The translations under genes and the position numbers were made by a program. Below are positions 8,960 through 18,409 of a stretch of 64,000 nt of DNA, in pieces. Each line of letters starts with the position of its first letter. Positions within the stretch are counted from its first letter, which is position 1. The stretch covers positions 1 through 64,000 of the forward strand of contig NZ_JAKRRW010000027.1 of the NCBI RefSeq assembly GCF_026191635.1, written 5' to 3'. This DNA is from Photobacterium obscurum (GTDB lineage: Bacteria; Pseudomonadota; Gammaproteobacteria; Enterobacterales; Vibrionaceae). The notes under the pieces are model-generated. The model was not told the DNA's origin. It saw only the letters and a list, made by a program, of their open reading frames with translations, and made no database searches.

Positions 8960-9736
8960 TTACTTACCATAAACATCATATGCGAAGTATTTCGCCGCGA
9001 TTTCCTGGTAAACACCTTTCTCGCGCAATGACTTAATGGCCTCATCCAATTGCTTAGTCAGATCTTTATCTTGCTTACGTACAGCGATACCGAAGCCATC
9101 ACCAAACCACTTAGGATCTGTCAGTGATGGGCCAATAAACTCATAACCATCACCGCCATCTTTATTCAGTAAACCCTCTTCCAACGCAGAGGCATCACCT
9201 AAAATAGTGGCGATACGGCCAGCTTTCAGGTCAAGGTAGGCATCATCAAATGAGCCATAACGCACAATCGATACAGAATCACCATAGTTATCAGTCAGGT
9301 ATTTATCATGAGTCGTCGCGCGCTGCACCCCCACTTTCACCCCTTTCAGGCCCTCTTTGGTAAAATCAATTTCAGTTCCCTTCTTGGCAACAAACTTGTT
9401 TGGAATAAGGGCGTACTTGCCAGTGAAGTCAACTTTCTTCTTGCGCTCTTCAGTAATCGACATTGCAGCAATAATTGCATCGTATTTACGTGCTAGCAGA
9501 GAAGGAATAATGCCATCCCAATCTTGGGCCACAATTTTACATTTCACCTGTAGCTCTTTACACAATGCGTTCGCCATGTCGACATCGAAACCTTTCAGAT
9601 CACCATTTGGCTCTGTCCAACTAAATGGAGGGTAAGCACCTTCAATACCGAAACGTACCACTTTCCAGTCTTTCGCCTGTACCGACGTTGCACCGAGAGC
9701 TGATACCATAGCTGCTGCCAAAATCCATTTTTTCAT
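8960..9736 (-). CDS. Periplasmic basic amino acid binding protein (ArgT/HisJ/AotJ type)
   Basis: This 258-residue family-3 solute-binding protein has a cleavable signal peptide, MKKWILAAAMVSALGATSVQA, with cleavage before KDWK. Mature-protein motifs include FGIEGAYPPFSW, GFDVDMANALC, DWDGIIPSLLARKYDAI, SITEERKKKVDFT and GDGFGIAVRK. This pattern fits lysine/arginine/ornithine/histidine binding proteins. AGGAG precedes the ATG by 6 bases. It lies between the ATPase gene (84 bp upstream) and the permease genes. The repeat just after its stop may stabilise the upstream mRNA, as REP elements do downstream of malE; that is inferred. Confidence 0.9.
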   Translation of the reverse strand: MKKWILAAAMVSALGATSVQAKDWKVVRFGIEGAYPPFSWTEPNGDLKGFDVDMANALCKELQVKCKIVAQDWDGIIPSLLARKYDAIIAAMSITEERKKKVDFTGKYALIPNKFVAKKGTEIDFTKEGLKGVKVGVQRATTHDKYLTDNYGDSVSIVRYGSFDDAYLDLKAGRIATILGDASALEEGLLNKDGGDGYEFIGPSLTDPKWFGDGFGIAVRKQDKDLTKQLDEAIKSLREKGVYQEIAAKYFAYDVYGK

Positions 9737-9820
9737 CTTCTACTCCTGTTGTGTTCGTTGTCTGCGCCAGCCTGTCCCCAAACATAGCGAGCGCAATTAT
9801 TAAGGTACTGGTTAATCAGT

Positions 9821-10591
9821 TTAGTAAATCGAAGAAATAAATTGCTGTAACCTTTCTGATTCAGGGTTGGTGAACAATTTATCAGGGTGTCCCTGCTCTT
9901 CCACCAAGCCCTGATGTAAAAACATCACCTGATTTGAAACATCTCGAGCAAATGCCATCTCATGTGTCACCACCAGCATGGTTCGCCCTTCCTGAGCCAG
10001 ATCCTGCATGACGCCGAGCACTTCACCCACAAGTTCCGGGTCAAGCGCCGACGTCGGTTCATCAAATAGCATCACTTCCGGATCAACGGCCAGCGCTCTG
10101 GCAATAGCCGCACGCTGCTGCTGGCCACCGGAAAGGTGTCCAGGGTAGTAATGCCGACGATCATACAAGCCGACTTTCTTCAATAGCTCTTCTGCTTTTT
10201 CAACAGCCTCAGCCTTAGGCACTCCAAGAACATGAATGGGGGCTTCAATGACATTACCCAAAACAGTCATATGAGACCAAAGGTTAAACCCCTGAAAAAC
10301 CATCGCTAATCGAGAACGAATCCGCTGCACCTGCTTTTCATCAACGGGCAAGTACTCTCCCTGCCGGTTATTTTTCATTTTAATCAATTCACCATTCACC
10401 CAGATTTCACCCTGAGTCGGCGTTTCCAGTAAATTGATGCAGCGAAGAAATGTACTCTTGCCTGAACCGGAAGAGCCAATAATTGAAATGACATCACCAC
10501 GATGAGCCGTCAGTGAAATCCCTTTAAGAACCTCGTTCTGACCAAAAGACTTATGCAGTTCCTTTACATCAAGCGCCACTACATCTGCCAT
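9821..10591 (-). CDS. hisP: Basic amino acid ABC transporter ATPase (HisP type)
   Basis: This cytoplasmic ATPase has 256 residues from the chosen start, almost the length of HisP. Walker A is GSSGSGKST, the Q-loop is VFQGFNLWSHMTV, the signature LSGGQQQR, Walker B VMLFDEPTSALDPE and the H-loop VVTHEMAFA. FLRCINLLE and the inserted stretch before the Q-loop are HisP-like. The frame opens 17 codons upstream, but the ATG at 10591 has CAGGAG about 9 bases ahead and fits the family start. It is the first gene of the ATPase-binding protein-HisQ-HisM operon, divergent from the gene at 10907 across 315 bp. Confidence 0.92.
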   Translation of the reverse strand: MADVVALDVKELHKSFGQNEVLKGISLTAHRGDVISIIGSSGSGKSTFLRCINLLETPTQGEIWVNGELIKMKNNRQGEYLPVDEKQVQRIRSRLAMVFQGFNLWSHMTVLGNVIEAPIHVLGVPKAEAVEKAEELLKKVGLYDRRHYYPGHLSGGQQQRAAIARALAVDPEVMLFDEPTSALDPELVGEVLGVMQDLAQEGRTMLVVTHEMAFARDVSNQVMFLHQGLVEEQGHPDKLFTNPESERLQQFISSIY

Positions 10592-10906
10592 GCGCGCTAA
10601 CTCCTGTTGCTCCGTGAATAGGGAAATTACACTCGCCAACAATGTCCTACCAACCGTAATTTTGCCTTTCTAGCACATAAATCCAGCAGTAGATATATTG
10701 TCTGTTTTCCGAGCACTTCATCGAAGGTATCACCACAAACAACAATTGGCAACATTTTGTTAACCTAATTCACTCACGAATCAACAGTTAAATACCGTGC
10801 ATAATTAGTCGCTTAATGGCTATATCTAGTGATTTGAAAATAGCGCCAACTTACGGTAGGTTAACGCGATAAAACTGTCATTGTGTAAGTTGTAGCGGAT
10901 TGGCAT

Positions 10907-12607
10907 ATGTTTAAAACCTCTTTTCACCGAGTCATCAGCAGAAGCATTAAATGCTTACTAATTGGTTTACCTCTAGTTTCATGCTATTTGGCAGCCGCAG
11001 CGCCTACTGATGAAAACCGCAGTATTCTTACCGTCGTACCGGAATATAAAGATCGAATTATTGCCAATTTTAACCCTTTCTCTAAAGCGAGCATGCCAAC
11101 GACGCATGAATTCATTTTTGAGCCATTAATCATTTTTAATAGCTTGCAGAACAACAAGCCAGAATACCGACTTGCTACTAGCTACCGTTTAGATAAAGAT
11201 CTCAAAGGGATAACTTTTACCCTAAGAGACAATGTTACTTGGTCTGATGGAAAACCATTCACCGCGGATGATGTTGTTTTTTCATTTTATCTAGCACAAA
11301 AATACCCAGAACTTGATTCACATGGCATAAATCAATGGGTAGAAAAGGTCTATAAACGCCCGTCCGGAGAGGTGTATTTCAAGCTCGTCAAACCAAATGC
11401 GCTAGTGGCATATACTCTGGTATTACTGCCTATCGTGCCGAAGCACCAGTGGGAGAACGTTGCCGATCCAGTCAGTTACGCCAATGCCACACCGATAGGT
11501 ACCGGACCTTATACCCAAGTTGAAGCGCTAAACGAAAGCAGCTACCTGCAATGCCAAAATCCGTCTTACTGGCAAGCAGAGCTGCACAAGATTGACTGCC
11601 TGCGTTATCCGAAAGTCACTAATAATGACGATTTCATCGCCCGTATCGCCAAAGGAGAATTTGACTGGACCGGCTCATTCATACCAGATATCGAGCGCCA
11701 CTATGCGTCATACTCGCCTGACTTTAAATACTGGCTTCCACCTGCCAGCAACATCAGCCTAATGTTTAACTTTAAAGCTGTTGATCCGGAGATACAGGCA
11801 CTCTTTGCCCAGGTCGAGTTTCGCAGAGCCATTTCGATGTCGGTGCAACGTCAGTTACTGATTGATATTGCATCATTTGGTCAAGGTGTGCCGTCGACGT
11901 TTGCATCTGGCATGAGTCAACGCTTTACCCGCTGGGCTGATCCGGTGGTAACAGAAAAATACCTGCCGTATATGACATTTAATCCGGCCCTCGCTATCGA
12001 CAGGCTGAACGAACTTAAGGTTGTTGATAAGGACGGTGATGGTTGGCGAGAACTACCTTCAGGAAAAAAACTGGAGCTGACTATCCTGACACCTAAAGGC
12101 TGGTCTGATTTTAATACGACAGCCCTGCTACTGGTCGAGATGATGGAGCAGGTTGGGATCAGGGTATCACCCGTGCAGGTCGATTTTACTCTGTTTGTCG
12201 AACAGTTGGCTCATGGTGATTATACGATGGCGTTAACTAATTACCCACAAGGCCCGACCCCGTTCAAATATTTTGATACAGCCTTTAATAGCGCCTACCA
12301 GGCCCCGCAGTACCCACGCTATGCAATGCATTTTTATCAAAATCCTCGGATCGATGAGCTTCTCAATCAGTTCCCGACGGTTTCCCTGGCGCATAAGCGC
12401 TTGGCTATCATCCGTGAGCTCAACGAGATTATCGCCAGCCAGCAAGTTACCGTTCCACTGTATAACACAGTACAGTTTTACCAATACAATACCCAGCGCT
12501 TCGAAGGCTGGTTTAATGAAAATAATCCTATTGCCAGCCCACTGATTTGGCCACAGGCACCGGAACGATTGCTTCACGTATTGGCATTACGGCCGAAAGA
12601 CCAATAG
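10907..12607 (+). CDS. Orphan chitooligosaccharide-binding-protein (CBP) homologue
   Basis: This 566-residue family-5 (peptide/nickel type) solute-binding protein has a signal peptide ending about AAAA at residues 29-32. It follows Vibrio CBP, the chitooligosaccharide-binding protein that also controls the sensor ChiS, along its whole length: NFNPF, FIFEPLIIFN, ADDVVFSFYLAQKYPELD.HGINQWV, YLQCQNPSYWQ, GEFDWTGSFIPDIERHYA and PERLLHVLALRP. No permease or ATPase gene follows; a terminator ends the unit. It may deliver sugar to another transporter or act in sensing. CBP-family membership is well supported from memory of the family; the ligand is not proven. Confidence 0.82.
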   Translation: MFKTSFHRVISRSIKCLLIGLPLVSCYLAAAAPTDENRSILTVVPEYKDRIIANFNPFSKASMPTTHEFIFEPLIIFNSLQNNKPEYRLATSYRLDKDLKGITFTLRDNVTWSDGKPFTADDVVFSFYLAQKYPELDSHGINQWVEKVYKRPSGEVYFKLVKPNALVAYTLVLLPIVPKHQWENVADPVSYANATPIGTGPYTQVEALNESSYLQCQNPSYWQAELHKIDCLRYPKVTNNDDFIARIAKGEFDWTGSFIPDIERHYASYSPDFKYWLPPASNISLMFNFKAVDPEIQALFAQVEFRRAISMSVQRQLLIDIASFGQGVPSTFASGMSQRFTRWADPVVTEKYLPYMTFNPALAIDRLNELKVVDKDGDGWRELPSGKKLELTILTPKGWSDFNTTALLLVEMMEQVGIRVSPVQVDFTLFVEQLAHGDYTMALTNYPQGPTPFKYFDTAFNSAYQAPQYPRYAMHFYQNPRIDELLNQFPTVSLAHKRLAIIRELNEIIASQQVTVPLYNTVQFYQYNTQRFEGWFNENNPIASPLIWPQAPERLLHVLALRPKDQ

Positions 12608-12645
12608 AAAAGGCGAGTGTGATAACCATCACACTCGCCTTTATT
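12608..12645. terminator. Rho-independent terminator
   Basis: AGGCGAGTGTGAT (12611-12623) pairs perfectly with ATCACACTCGCCT (12628-12640), with flanking A and T tracts. It serves the CBP homologue and possibly the convergent carrier gene. Confidence 0.9.
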
Positions 12646-12649
12646 TGCT

Positions 12650-12690
12650 TTTCCTAAGATCCAGGAACTAGCTCCCAGCTCTTACACCAT
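12650..12690. repeat. Short partial copy C of the dispersed repeat
   Basis: In reverse complement it reads TAAGAGCTGGGAGCTAG then TTCCTGGATCTTAGGAAAA, matching the ends of copies A, D and E. Its TAA is the stop codon of the carrier gene at 12682, so the repeat begins inside the last codon. Confidence 0.4.
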
Positions 12691-14163
12691 CGCCGCACCA
12701 GCAAACAGAATCACAATCGTTACCACCAGCACCATAATCACAAACGGCATAACCCATTTAAGGAATCGCTCATAAGGGATTTTGGCCAATGCCAGACCGG
12801 CAACCAAGTGACCTGCCGTCGGGGCAAAGATATTGATCCAGCCGCTTGCTGACTGATAGGCAGTGATAATTAAATCACGGCCAATGCCAGAGAAGTCAGC
12901 CAACGGTGCCATCAACGGCATTGAAACAGTGGCAAGGCCCGATGTAGATGGGATGAAGAAGCTCAGTACAATATGAACAAAGTACGTTACCACCACGAAC
13001 ACACCCGATGATAGTCCGGTTACCACACCTTCAGCCCAGTTTAGGATCGTATCGATGATCACACCGTTATCCATCACTACATAGATACCCCGAGCTACCG
13101 CAACCACCAGTGCGACACCAATCAGGTCTTTGGCCCCTTCAAGGAAAGTCTTAATGAAGTCGCCTTCAGACATACGGTTAATCAGCGCAATCAAGATGGC
13201 AGAGGCAAGGAAAAGTGTCGACAGTTCATCAAACCACCACCACAGGGTTGGAATAGCTGTAATCCCCATATCTTCCCATGGGATCACGCCATAGATCATA
13301 ACCAGGAACGCGCCAAAGAACACGCTCATCGTCAGTTTTTGCTTAGTCGTAAACTCGCCGTTATCGTCTTTTACATGAGAAAACTCGTCGTTAAACTCAA
13401 TGTCAGCAAGTACTGACTGTGATTTATCAGCTTTGACCTTCGAGGCATAACGCATCACAAACCAAGAAGCCAAGGCGATAAGGATAACGAGCTGGATAAC
13501 ACGCAAGCCGATACCGTCACCAATTGGTAACCCGGCAAAGCCAGATGCAATACCGGTAGCAAACGGGTTAACGGTTGATGCCAGCACCCCGACGCCCGAC
13601 CCCAGCAGAATGATCCCCGCGGCAACCATACGGTCATAGCCCGCAGCTGCCATCACCGGCAGGATCACCGCCCAGAACGCCACGGTTTCTTCAGCCATAC
13701 CGTAAGTCGATCCTCCCAGCGCAAACAGAGAGATCAACACCGGGATCATCATCTGCTCGCGGCCGTGGAATTTTCGCACAATCGCCGCAACACCGGAGTC
13801 CATTGCCCCGGTACGCATAGTGACAGCCAGGAAACCACCGATCACCAATACGAACAGCGCAACGTCTACCGCCTTGTGGAAGCCTTTAATCGGCGCCATT
13901 AGCACATCGATGAATCCCTGCGGGGAGGATTCCAGCTCTTGATATGAGCCAGGGATCGGCAACAACCGCTCTCCGCCATCATAATCCAGTACCTCTGCCG
14001 CCGGGATCACCTGATCGGTACCATTGACAATATAGTCATATTTACCGGCAGGCATTATCCAGGTAAGCAATGCCACCAGTGCAATAATGATAAATAGGAT
14101 GGTATAAACCGTTGGCATCTTGAATGATTTTTTCACTTTGCCAGCCTCAGTTGCTGTGGTCAT
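12682..14163 (-). CDS. YfcC-family (AitC/ArcD-like) inner-membrane carrier
   Basis: This is a 493-residue, roughly 12-span transporter of the C4-dicarboxylate anaerobic carrier / YfcC family. Visible features are an N-terminal cytoplasmic tail, the first span ending in TWIMPAGKYDY, a GGSTYGMAEETVAFW motif, GSGVGVLASTVNPFATGIASG and a C-terminal IPSTSGLATVSMPLMAPLADF motif typical of the family. It overlaps the dipeptidase gene by 4 bp (ATGA), so the two are translationally coupled. Together they suggest uptake, or product exchange, of amino acids or dipeptides coupled to cytosolic hydrolysis. Substrate uncertain. Confidence 0.85.
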   Translation of the reverse strand: MTTATEAGKVKKSFKMPTVYTILFIIIALVALLTWIMPAGKYDYIVNGTDQVIPAAEVLDYDGGERLLPIPGSYQELESSPQGFIDVLMAPIKGFHKAVDVALFVLVIGGFLAVTMRTGAMDSGVAAIVRKFHGREQMMIPVLISLFALGGSTYGMAEETVAFWAVILPVMAAAGYDRMVAAGIILLGSGVGVLASTVNPFATGIASGFAGLPIGDGIGLRVIQLVILIALASWFVMRYASKVKADKSQSVLADIEFNDEFSHVKDDNGEFTTKQKLTMSVFFGAFLVMIYGVIPWEDMGITAIPTLWWWFDELSTLFLASAILIALINRMSEGDFIKTFLEGAKDLIGVALVVAVARGIYVVMDNGVIIDTILNWAEGVVTGLSSGVFVVVTYFVHIVLSFFIPSTSGLATVSMPLMAPLADFSGIGRDLIITAYQSASGWINIFAPTAGHLVAGLALAKIPYERFLKWVMPFVIMVLVVTIVILFAGAAMV

Positions 14164-15515
14164 AGCTCTACTCCCTGCAATTGATAGATCGCATTTGCAT
14201 ACACGTTCATCGCTTTGAGCATGTCATCAATAATGAGATACTCGTTGGGCATGTGCTCAACTTTTTCACGACCGGGAAAAATAGCCCCGTAAGCGACACA
14301 ATTAGGGATCGCACGTGCATAGGTTGCACCCCCAGAGGTCATAGGCTGGCTTTCCAGATCACCGCTTACTTCCTGATAGGCTGCCATCAGGGTTTCTATC
14401 ACCGGGCTTTCCGCCGGCATATAAAGAGATGGCAAGACATCAAATTCTTCGTACTGAAGATCGTACTGCTCAGAGACAGCCTGAATATCGCTGTCAAAGT
14501 TTTCCTTACTGAAGGTCACCGGCACCCGAATATCGACCCCGAGCTTACTGCTCTGCTCGTCAATACGAAGCTGCGCGACATTAAAGGTTAAACGGCCACT
14601 GACATCCTCTACCGGCCCAAAAATCTCTCTGGCATTCGCATCTTCGCCAACCTGCTCGGCAACAAAGCTGATAGCCGGATGCGTCACACCAAGTTGACGC
14701 AGGGCGACACACAAGCGAGCGATTGCATTGACCCCTTTCATATCCGCTGCAGCCGAATGGGCAGCTTTACCAAATACCGTCACTTCGGCATCTTCGGCGG
14801 TGAAATCAAAACCAAGCTCATCGAGCTTCGCGGCCAATTCTTCCCACAGTGGTCCTTCGTATTTGGCCAACTCCGGTACAGCATTCAACGTACCGCCGCA
14901 GTCCAACTGCAGCAATTCGTCACCGGGACCATGGAGCCAAGATTGGATCAGCATTTTTTCGGCATGGATCAGCGGAAATGCCGAGTCCGGTGTAAAGCCG
15001 CATTGCGGAACTTCTTCTTTCTCCAAATAACGGTCGATACAACGCCATAGGGTTTCTTCATCAGTGCCAAAAATGAAACGAATTCGCTTGTTCAGTTTCA
15101 CACCACTGTCAATTAATGCCTTGACGGCAAATATTGCAGCCAGAGTTGGCCCTTTGTCATCCTGCGTCCCACGGCCATAAAGCCTACCCTCTCGAATTTC
15201 CGGTGCAAATGGGTCCGAATCCCATGCGGCTAGCTCACCGGTTGGCACAACATCTAAATGACCAAGCACACCAATCATTTCATCGCCGTCACCAATTTCG
15301 GCATAACCGTAATAACCTTCATGATCTTTATAGATTGCAAAGCCCATCTCATGACAGAGCTTCAACGTCTCTGTCAGGCAGTCATCTATCGGCTGACCAA
15401 ACGGCTTATCGCTGTCGTCATCCTGATAAACGCTGGGAATGGCAACTAAACGCTTCACTGCGGCAATATAGTCATCACGCATTGCGTTTATTGTTGATGC
15501 TATTGTTGCTTTCAT
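14160..15515 (-). CDS. M20-family dipeptidase (PepV/Sapep-like)
   Basis: This 451-residue zinc-dependent dipeptidase has metal-site motifs in order: GHLDVVPTGE (His ligand and following Asp), YGRGTQDDKGP (bridging Asp), FGTDEETLWRC (catalytic Glu and Glu ligand), FTPDSAFPLIHAEK (Asp ligand) and a C-terminal VEHMPNE (His ligand). The lid domain lies between about 190 and 330. The frame opens 12 codons upstream, but the ATG at 15515 has GAGGG about 7 bases before it. It is the first gene of a two-gene operon with the YfcC carrier. It would hydrolyse dipeptides in the cytosol. Confidence 0.9.
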   Translation of the reverse strand: MKATIASTINAMRDDYIAAVKRLVAIPSVYQDDDSDKPFGQPIDDCLTETLKLCHEMGFAIYKDHEGYYGYAEIGDGDEMIGVLGHLDVVPTGELAAWDSDPFAPEIREGRLYGRGTQDDKGPTLAAIFAVKALIDSGVKLNKRIRFIFGTDEETLWRCIDRYLEKEEVPQCGFTPDSAFPLIHAEKMLIQSWLHGPGDELLQLDCGGTLNAVPELAKYEGPLWEELAAKLDELGFDFTAEDAEVTVFGKAAHSAAADMKGVNAIARLCVALRQLGVTHPAISFVAEQVGEDANAREIFGPVEDVSGRLTFNVAQLRIDEQSSKLGVDIRVPVTFSKENFDSDIQAVSEQYDLQYEEFDVLPSLYMPAESPVIETLMAAYQEVSGDLESQPMTSGGATYARAIPNCVAYGAIFPGREKVEHMPNEYLIIDDMLKAMNVYANAIYQLQGVEL

Positions 15516-16289
15516 CGTATCCCTCTTTGTCTCACCCATTTTAGTCTGCAATGTTCAGCCATCACGGACAAAAATGATGAATAGTTATTAGTTGTCAGTA
15601 TAAATGCACCATCGCATCTCCTCGGACCAATTCATTCTGCTACAGCGTAAGATCTTGAACTGTGACAACTTTCACTCGACACAAAATTAAGATGAGATAG
15701 CGGTCAAAAAGTCGGCATTCTCTTTTTGCTTTCAATCTTTCATATGCCGACATGGATTATTAAGTAGCATAAAATAGAATCCCTCTCCCCTTTTGGATAC
15801 TTTGTATCGAGATATAATAATTAGTGGCATATCAAAGACTAAACACCCCAAACTAACTGGAAAATTTGTAATTAATTAAACTTTTAGATTCAGTCATTGT
15901 TATATCTATAGGTATTTAACAAATGACATTAGTAATATTTAAAACCTATAAACCACAATAAACAAAATTCGTTATTGGCTTGGTTTTATATTTAATATGC
16001 AACAACAATAAAATAATTACACAAGCAAACTTTAAAATATTAAATCAAGTTGTATGGAGTTATTACCGCTTATTAATTAAAGTTAACAGCTATTGTTCAC
16101 TACCAGACCAAACATACCAAAATAGACACAAACACCCTCTATCAAGTTTCAGCTCCTGAATATATAATTCCACAAAAATAACAAGAACCAATAAAGGTGT
16201 TGCGCATGTATATCTATCGCAACGTTCCATAACTTACAAAAACCAAGTGCTCTTATTTATTTAGGCGCATCATAATACGTTGACAAATA
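15516..16289. other. 774-bp AT-rich intergenic region with one inverted repeat
   Basis: No convincing gene was found here. A perfect 8-bp inverted repeat, GTCGGCAT (15711-15718) and ATGCCGAC (15744-15751), encloses 25 bases. The stretch must hold the promoters of the dipeptidase operon (leftward) and the chemoreceptor (rightward). I could not fix a -10/-35 pair. Confidence 0.5.
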
Positions 16290-18239
16290 ATGCTAAACAC
16301 AATTAAAAACATCCCATTACGAATACTCCTTTCATTATCCTCAGCATTTGCTGTTCTATGTTTTATCATTACGATAATAATTAGCCAGAACCTATTATCT
16401 GAAGTTGAAGTTAATACTAATAAAGTCAACGACTTCATCGCTTTTAATAGCACAATGAAAGAATTTCAGGATTTGCAAGATGTAAGCCGGATGAAATCAA
16501 TATATGCACTTGGTTTTTATGAGCGCCTGGACGAAATGGTTCGTGTCAATGGTGAAAACCTAGCGAAAGTCCAGCGTAGTAATAACAATCTGATGCAAAG
16601 TGACAACCGTGCCCTGACTCCACAAGCAAAACAATCGCTAGATACCTTCGTCAGCAACTATAAGTTGTATGTACAAGCATCCGAACAGCTCCGAGAGCAA
16701 CGCCAGAAAATTATCAAGCTTTATGATGCAACCAGCTGGATAACGACCGATATCACCGAAGCTGATGCACTGATAGCCAAAAACAGAAATGACTACGAGC
16801 TGGAACAATGGACTAACAACTTATCCGAAATGTCCGATGCAGCAGGGTTAATGCTTTATCACCTTGCTGTCGGTGTCAAAGGCCAGAGCCAGCAAGATAC
16901 CCTAAAGACCTTAGAGTACGCCAAAGAGTTAAATGCTTATCTAAAAGATTTCAATCACTGGCCAGAAGCGCAATCAGTCGTAAATAATGCCAAACGATGG
17001 GTGCAGCAGACTAACGATATTATTCAGTTACAAAACGAGAAAGCAAAAACGGTCAGTCATATGATTGAACTGGGTAATACCAATACCAAGATTATTACCT
17101 CACTGGCACAAAGCTCGATTCATACAACAGAAGAATTATCTGATAAGAGCTCTGATTTATTAGAGTCAGTCACAACCAGCCAATTAACAGCAACAGTAAT
17201 TGCAACCGTGTTAGCACTTGCAATTAGCCTCTTACTATCAAATGCAATTAGTGGAGTAATGAGTGCACTGTATTTAACCGTTAAAGATTTGGCAGACGGT
17301 AATCTAAACTCCCAGTCACGAATTAGGGGCAAAAATGAAATCGGCATGCTAGGCGAGAGCCTGGACGATGCAATCTCGCAGCTTGGCCATACAATCCGCG
17401 CCCTGCGTGGTGTCGGTGATGAAGTCGCCGCCTCGTCAACCGAACTTGCCGCCGTCATGACCCAGAGCGAAGTCAACGGCCGTGAGCAGCAACAGCAGGT
17501 AGAGCAAATTACCACGGCCGTTAACGAACTATCGGCAGCAGCCAACCAGGTTGATGGCTACGCAAAAATGGCTGATGAAAGTGCCCAGCAGGCATTAACT
17601 CTAGGTGCGGAAAGCACGACCATTGCCCATCATGCGCGTCAGCTCACTCAGGAGCTGGCCGAACAACTGAACGATACATCCAGCCAGGTGATCGACCTGA
17701 ACGAACAAAGTATCAAAATCAGTGAAGTGATTACGGTTATTGACAGCATTTCCGAACAAACCAACCTGCTGGCGCTCAACGCAGCCATTGAAGCGGCGCG
17801 TGCCGGTGAGAGCGGTCGCGGGTTTGCTGTTGTTGCCGACGAAGTCAGGGTACTGGCTGCCAAGACCCAGGAATCCACCCAGCAGATCCAAACCATCATC
17901 GAACAACTGCAGCAGAAATCGTCAGCCGTTGTCGATGCGGTTAACAACAGCCTGGACAAGGTTAATAGCAACAACGAGATCGCCGAGCAGACCAGCAACC
18001 AGATTGAGTCCATCACTCAGGCGTTGGAACATATTAGTCAGGTTAATGGCGATGTTACCGGCTCGGTCGATGAACAGAGCCGCGCAATTGTTGATATAAC
18101 CCAAAATATCAATAACATTAACGATATCATCAGCCAGAACGTAGCCGGTATCAGCCAGAGCGCCGAAGCCAGCAACCACCTGTCACAACTGGCTGAAGAT
18201 CAGAAAAATCGCCTAGGTGAATTCCAGGTAGCAAACTAA
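16290..18239 (+). CDS. Methyl-accepting chemotaxis protein
   Basis: This 649-residue transmembrane chemoreceptor has a first membrane span at about 13-32, then an all-helical periplasmic part to about 297 whose size fits a helical bimodular or four-helix-bundle sensor. A second span lies at about 298-318, followed by HAMP (about 320-372) and a cytoplasmic signalling domain. The hairpin tip SEQTNLLALNAAIEAARAGE is exact; GRGFAVVADEVRVLA follows. The C-terminus ends FQVAN, without the NWxxF CheR pentapeptide. No Shine-Dalgarno sequence is seen before the ATG, so the start is less certain. The ligand is unknown. Confidence 0.92.
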   Translation: MLNTIKNIPLRILLSLSSAFAVLCFIITIIISQNLLSEVEVNTNKVNDFIAFNSTMKEFQDLQDVSRMKSIYALGFYERLDEMVRVNGENLAKVQRSNNNLMQSDNRALTPQAKQSLDTFVSNYKLYVQASEQLREQRQKIIKLYDATSWITTDITEADALIAKNRNDYELEQWTNNLSEMSDAAGLMLYHLAVGVKGQSQQDTLKTLEYAKELNAYLKDFNHWPEAQSVVNNAKRWVQQTNDIIQLQNEKAKTVSHMIELGNTNTKIITSLAQSSIHTTEELSDKSSDLLESVTTSQLTATVIATVLALAISLLLSNAISGVMSALYLTVKDLADGNLNSQSRIRGKNEIGMLGESLDDAISQLGHTIRALRGVGDEVAASSTELAAVMTQSEVNGREQQQQVEQITTAVNELSAAANQVDGYAKMADESAQQALTLGAESTTIAHHARQLTQELAEQLNDTSSQVIDLNEQSIKISEVITVIDSISEQTNLLALNAAIEAARAGESGRGFAVVADEVRVLAAKTQESTQQIQTIIEQLQQKSSAVVDAVNNSLDKVNSNNEIAEQTSNQIESITQALEHISQVNGDVTGSVDEQSRAIVDITQNINNINDIISQNVAGISQSAEASNHLSQLAEDQKNRLGEFQVAN

Positions 18240-18409
18240 CAACGACGAAGTGGCATGGAAGCCACTTCACGCTCCCCCTCCCTCAAATCCCCTCTTTCAA
18301 TACCTTGCTCGCTATCATCAGATACCTAAATGGTATCTAGTTCACATTTAGGTATCTGATTCATAATTCGGTATACTCCGCGCCACTCCACACTGCTGAC
18401 GGAACCGTA

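Noticed and set aside
10797..10812. TGCATAATTA, an ArgR-like half site before the basic amino acid importer
   Set aside because: Only one half resembles the ARG box; the second half is missing.
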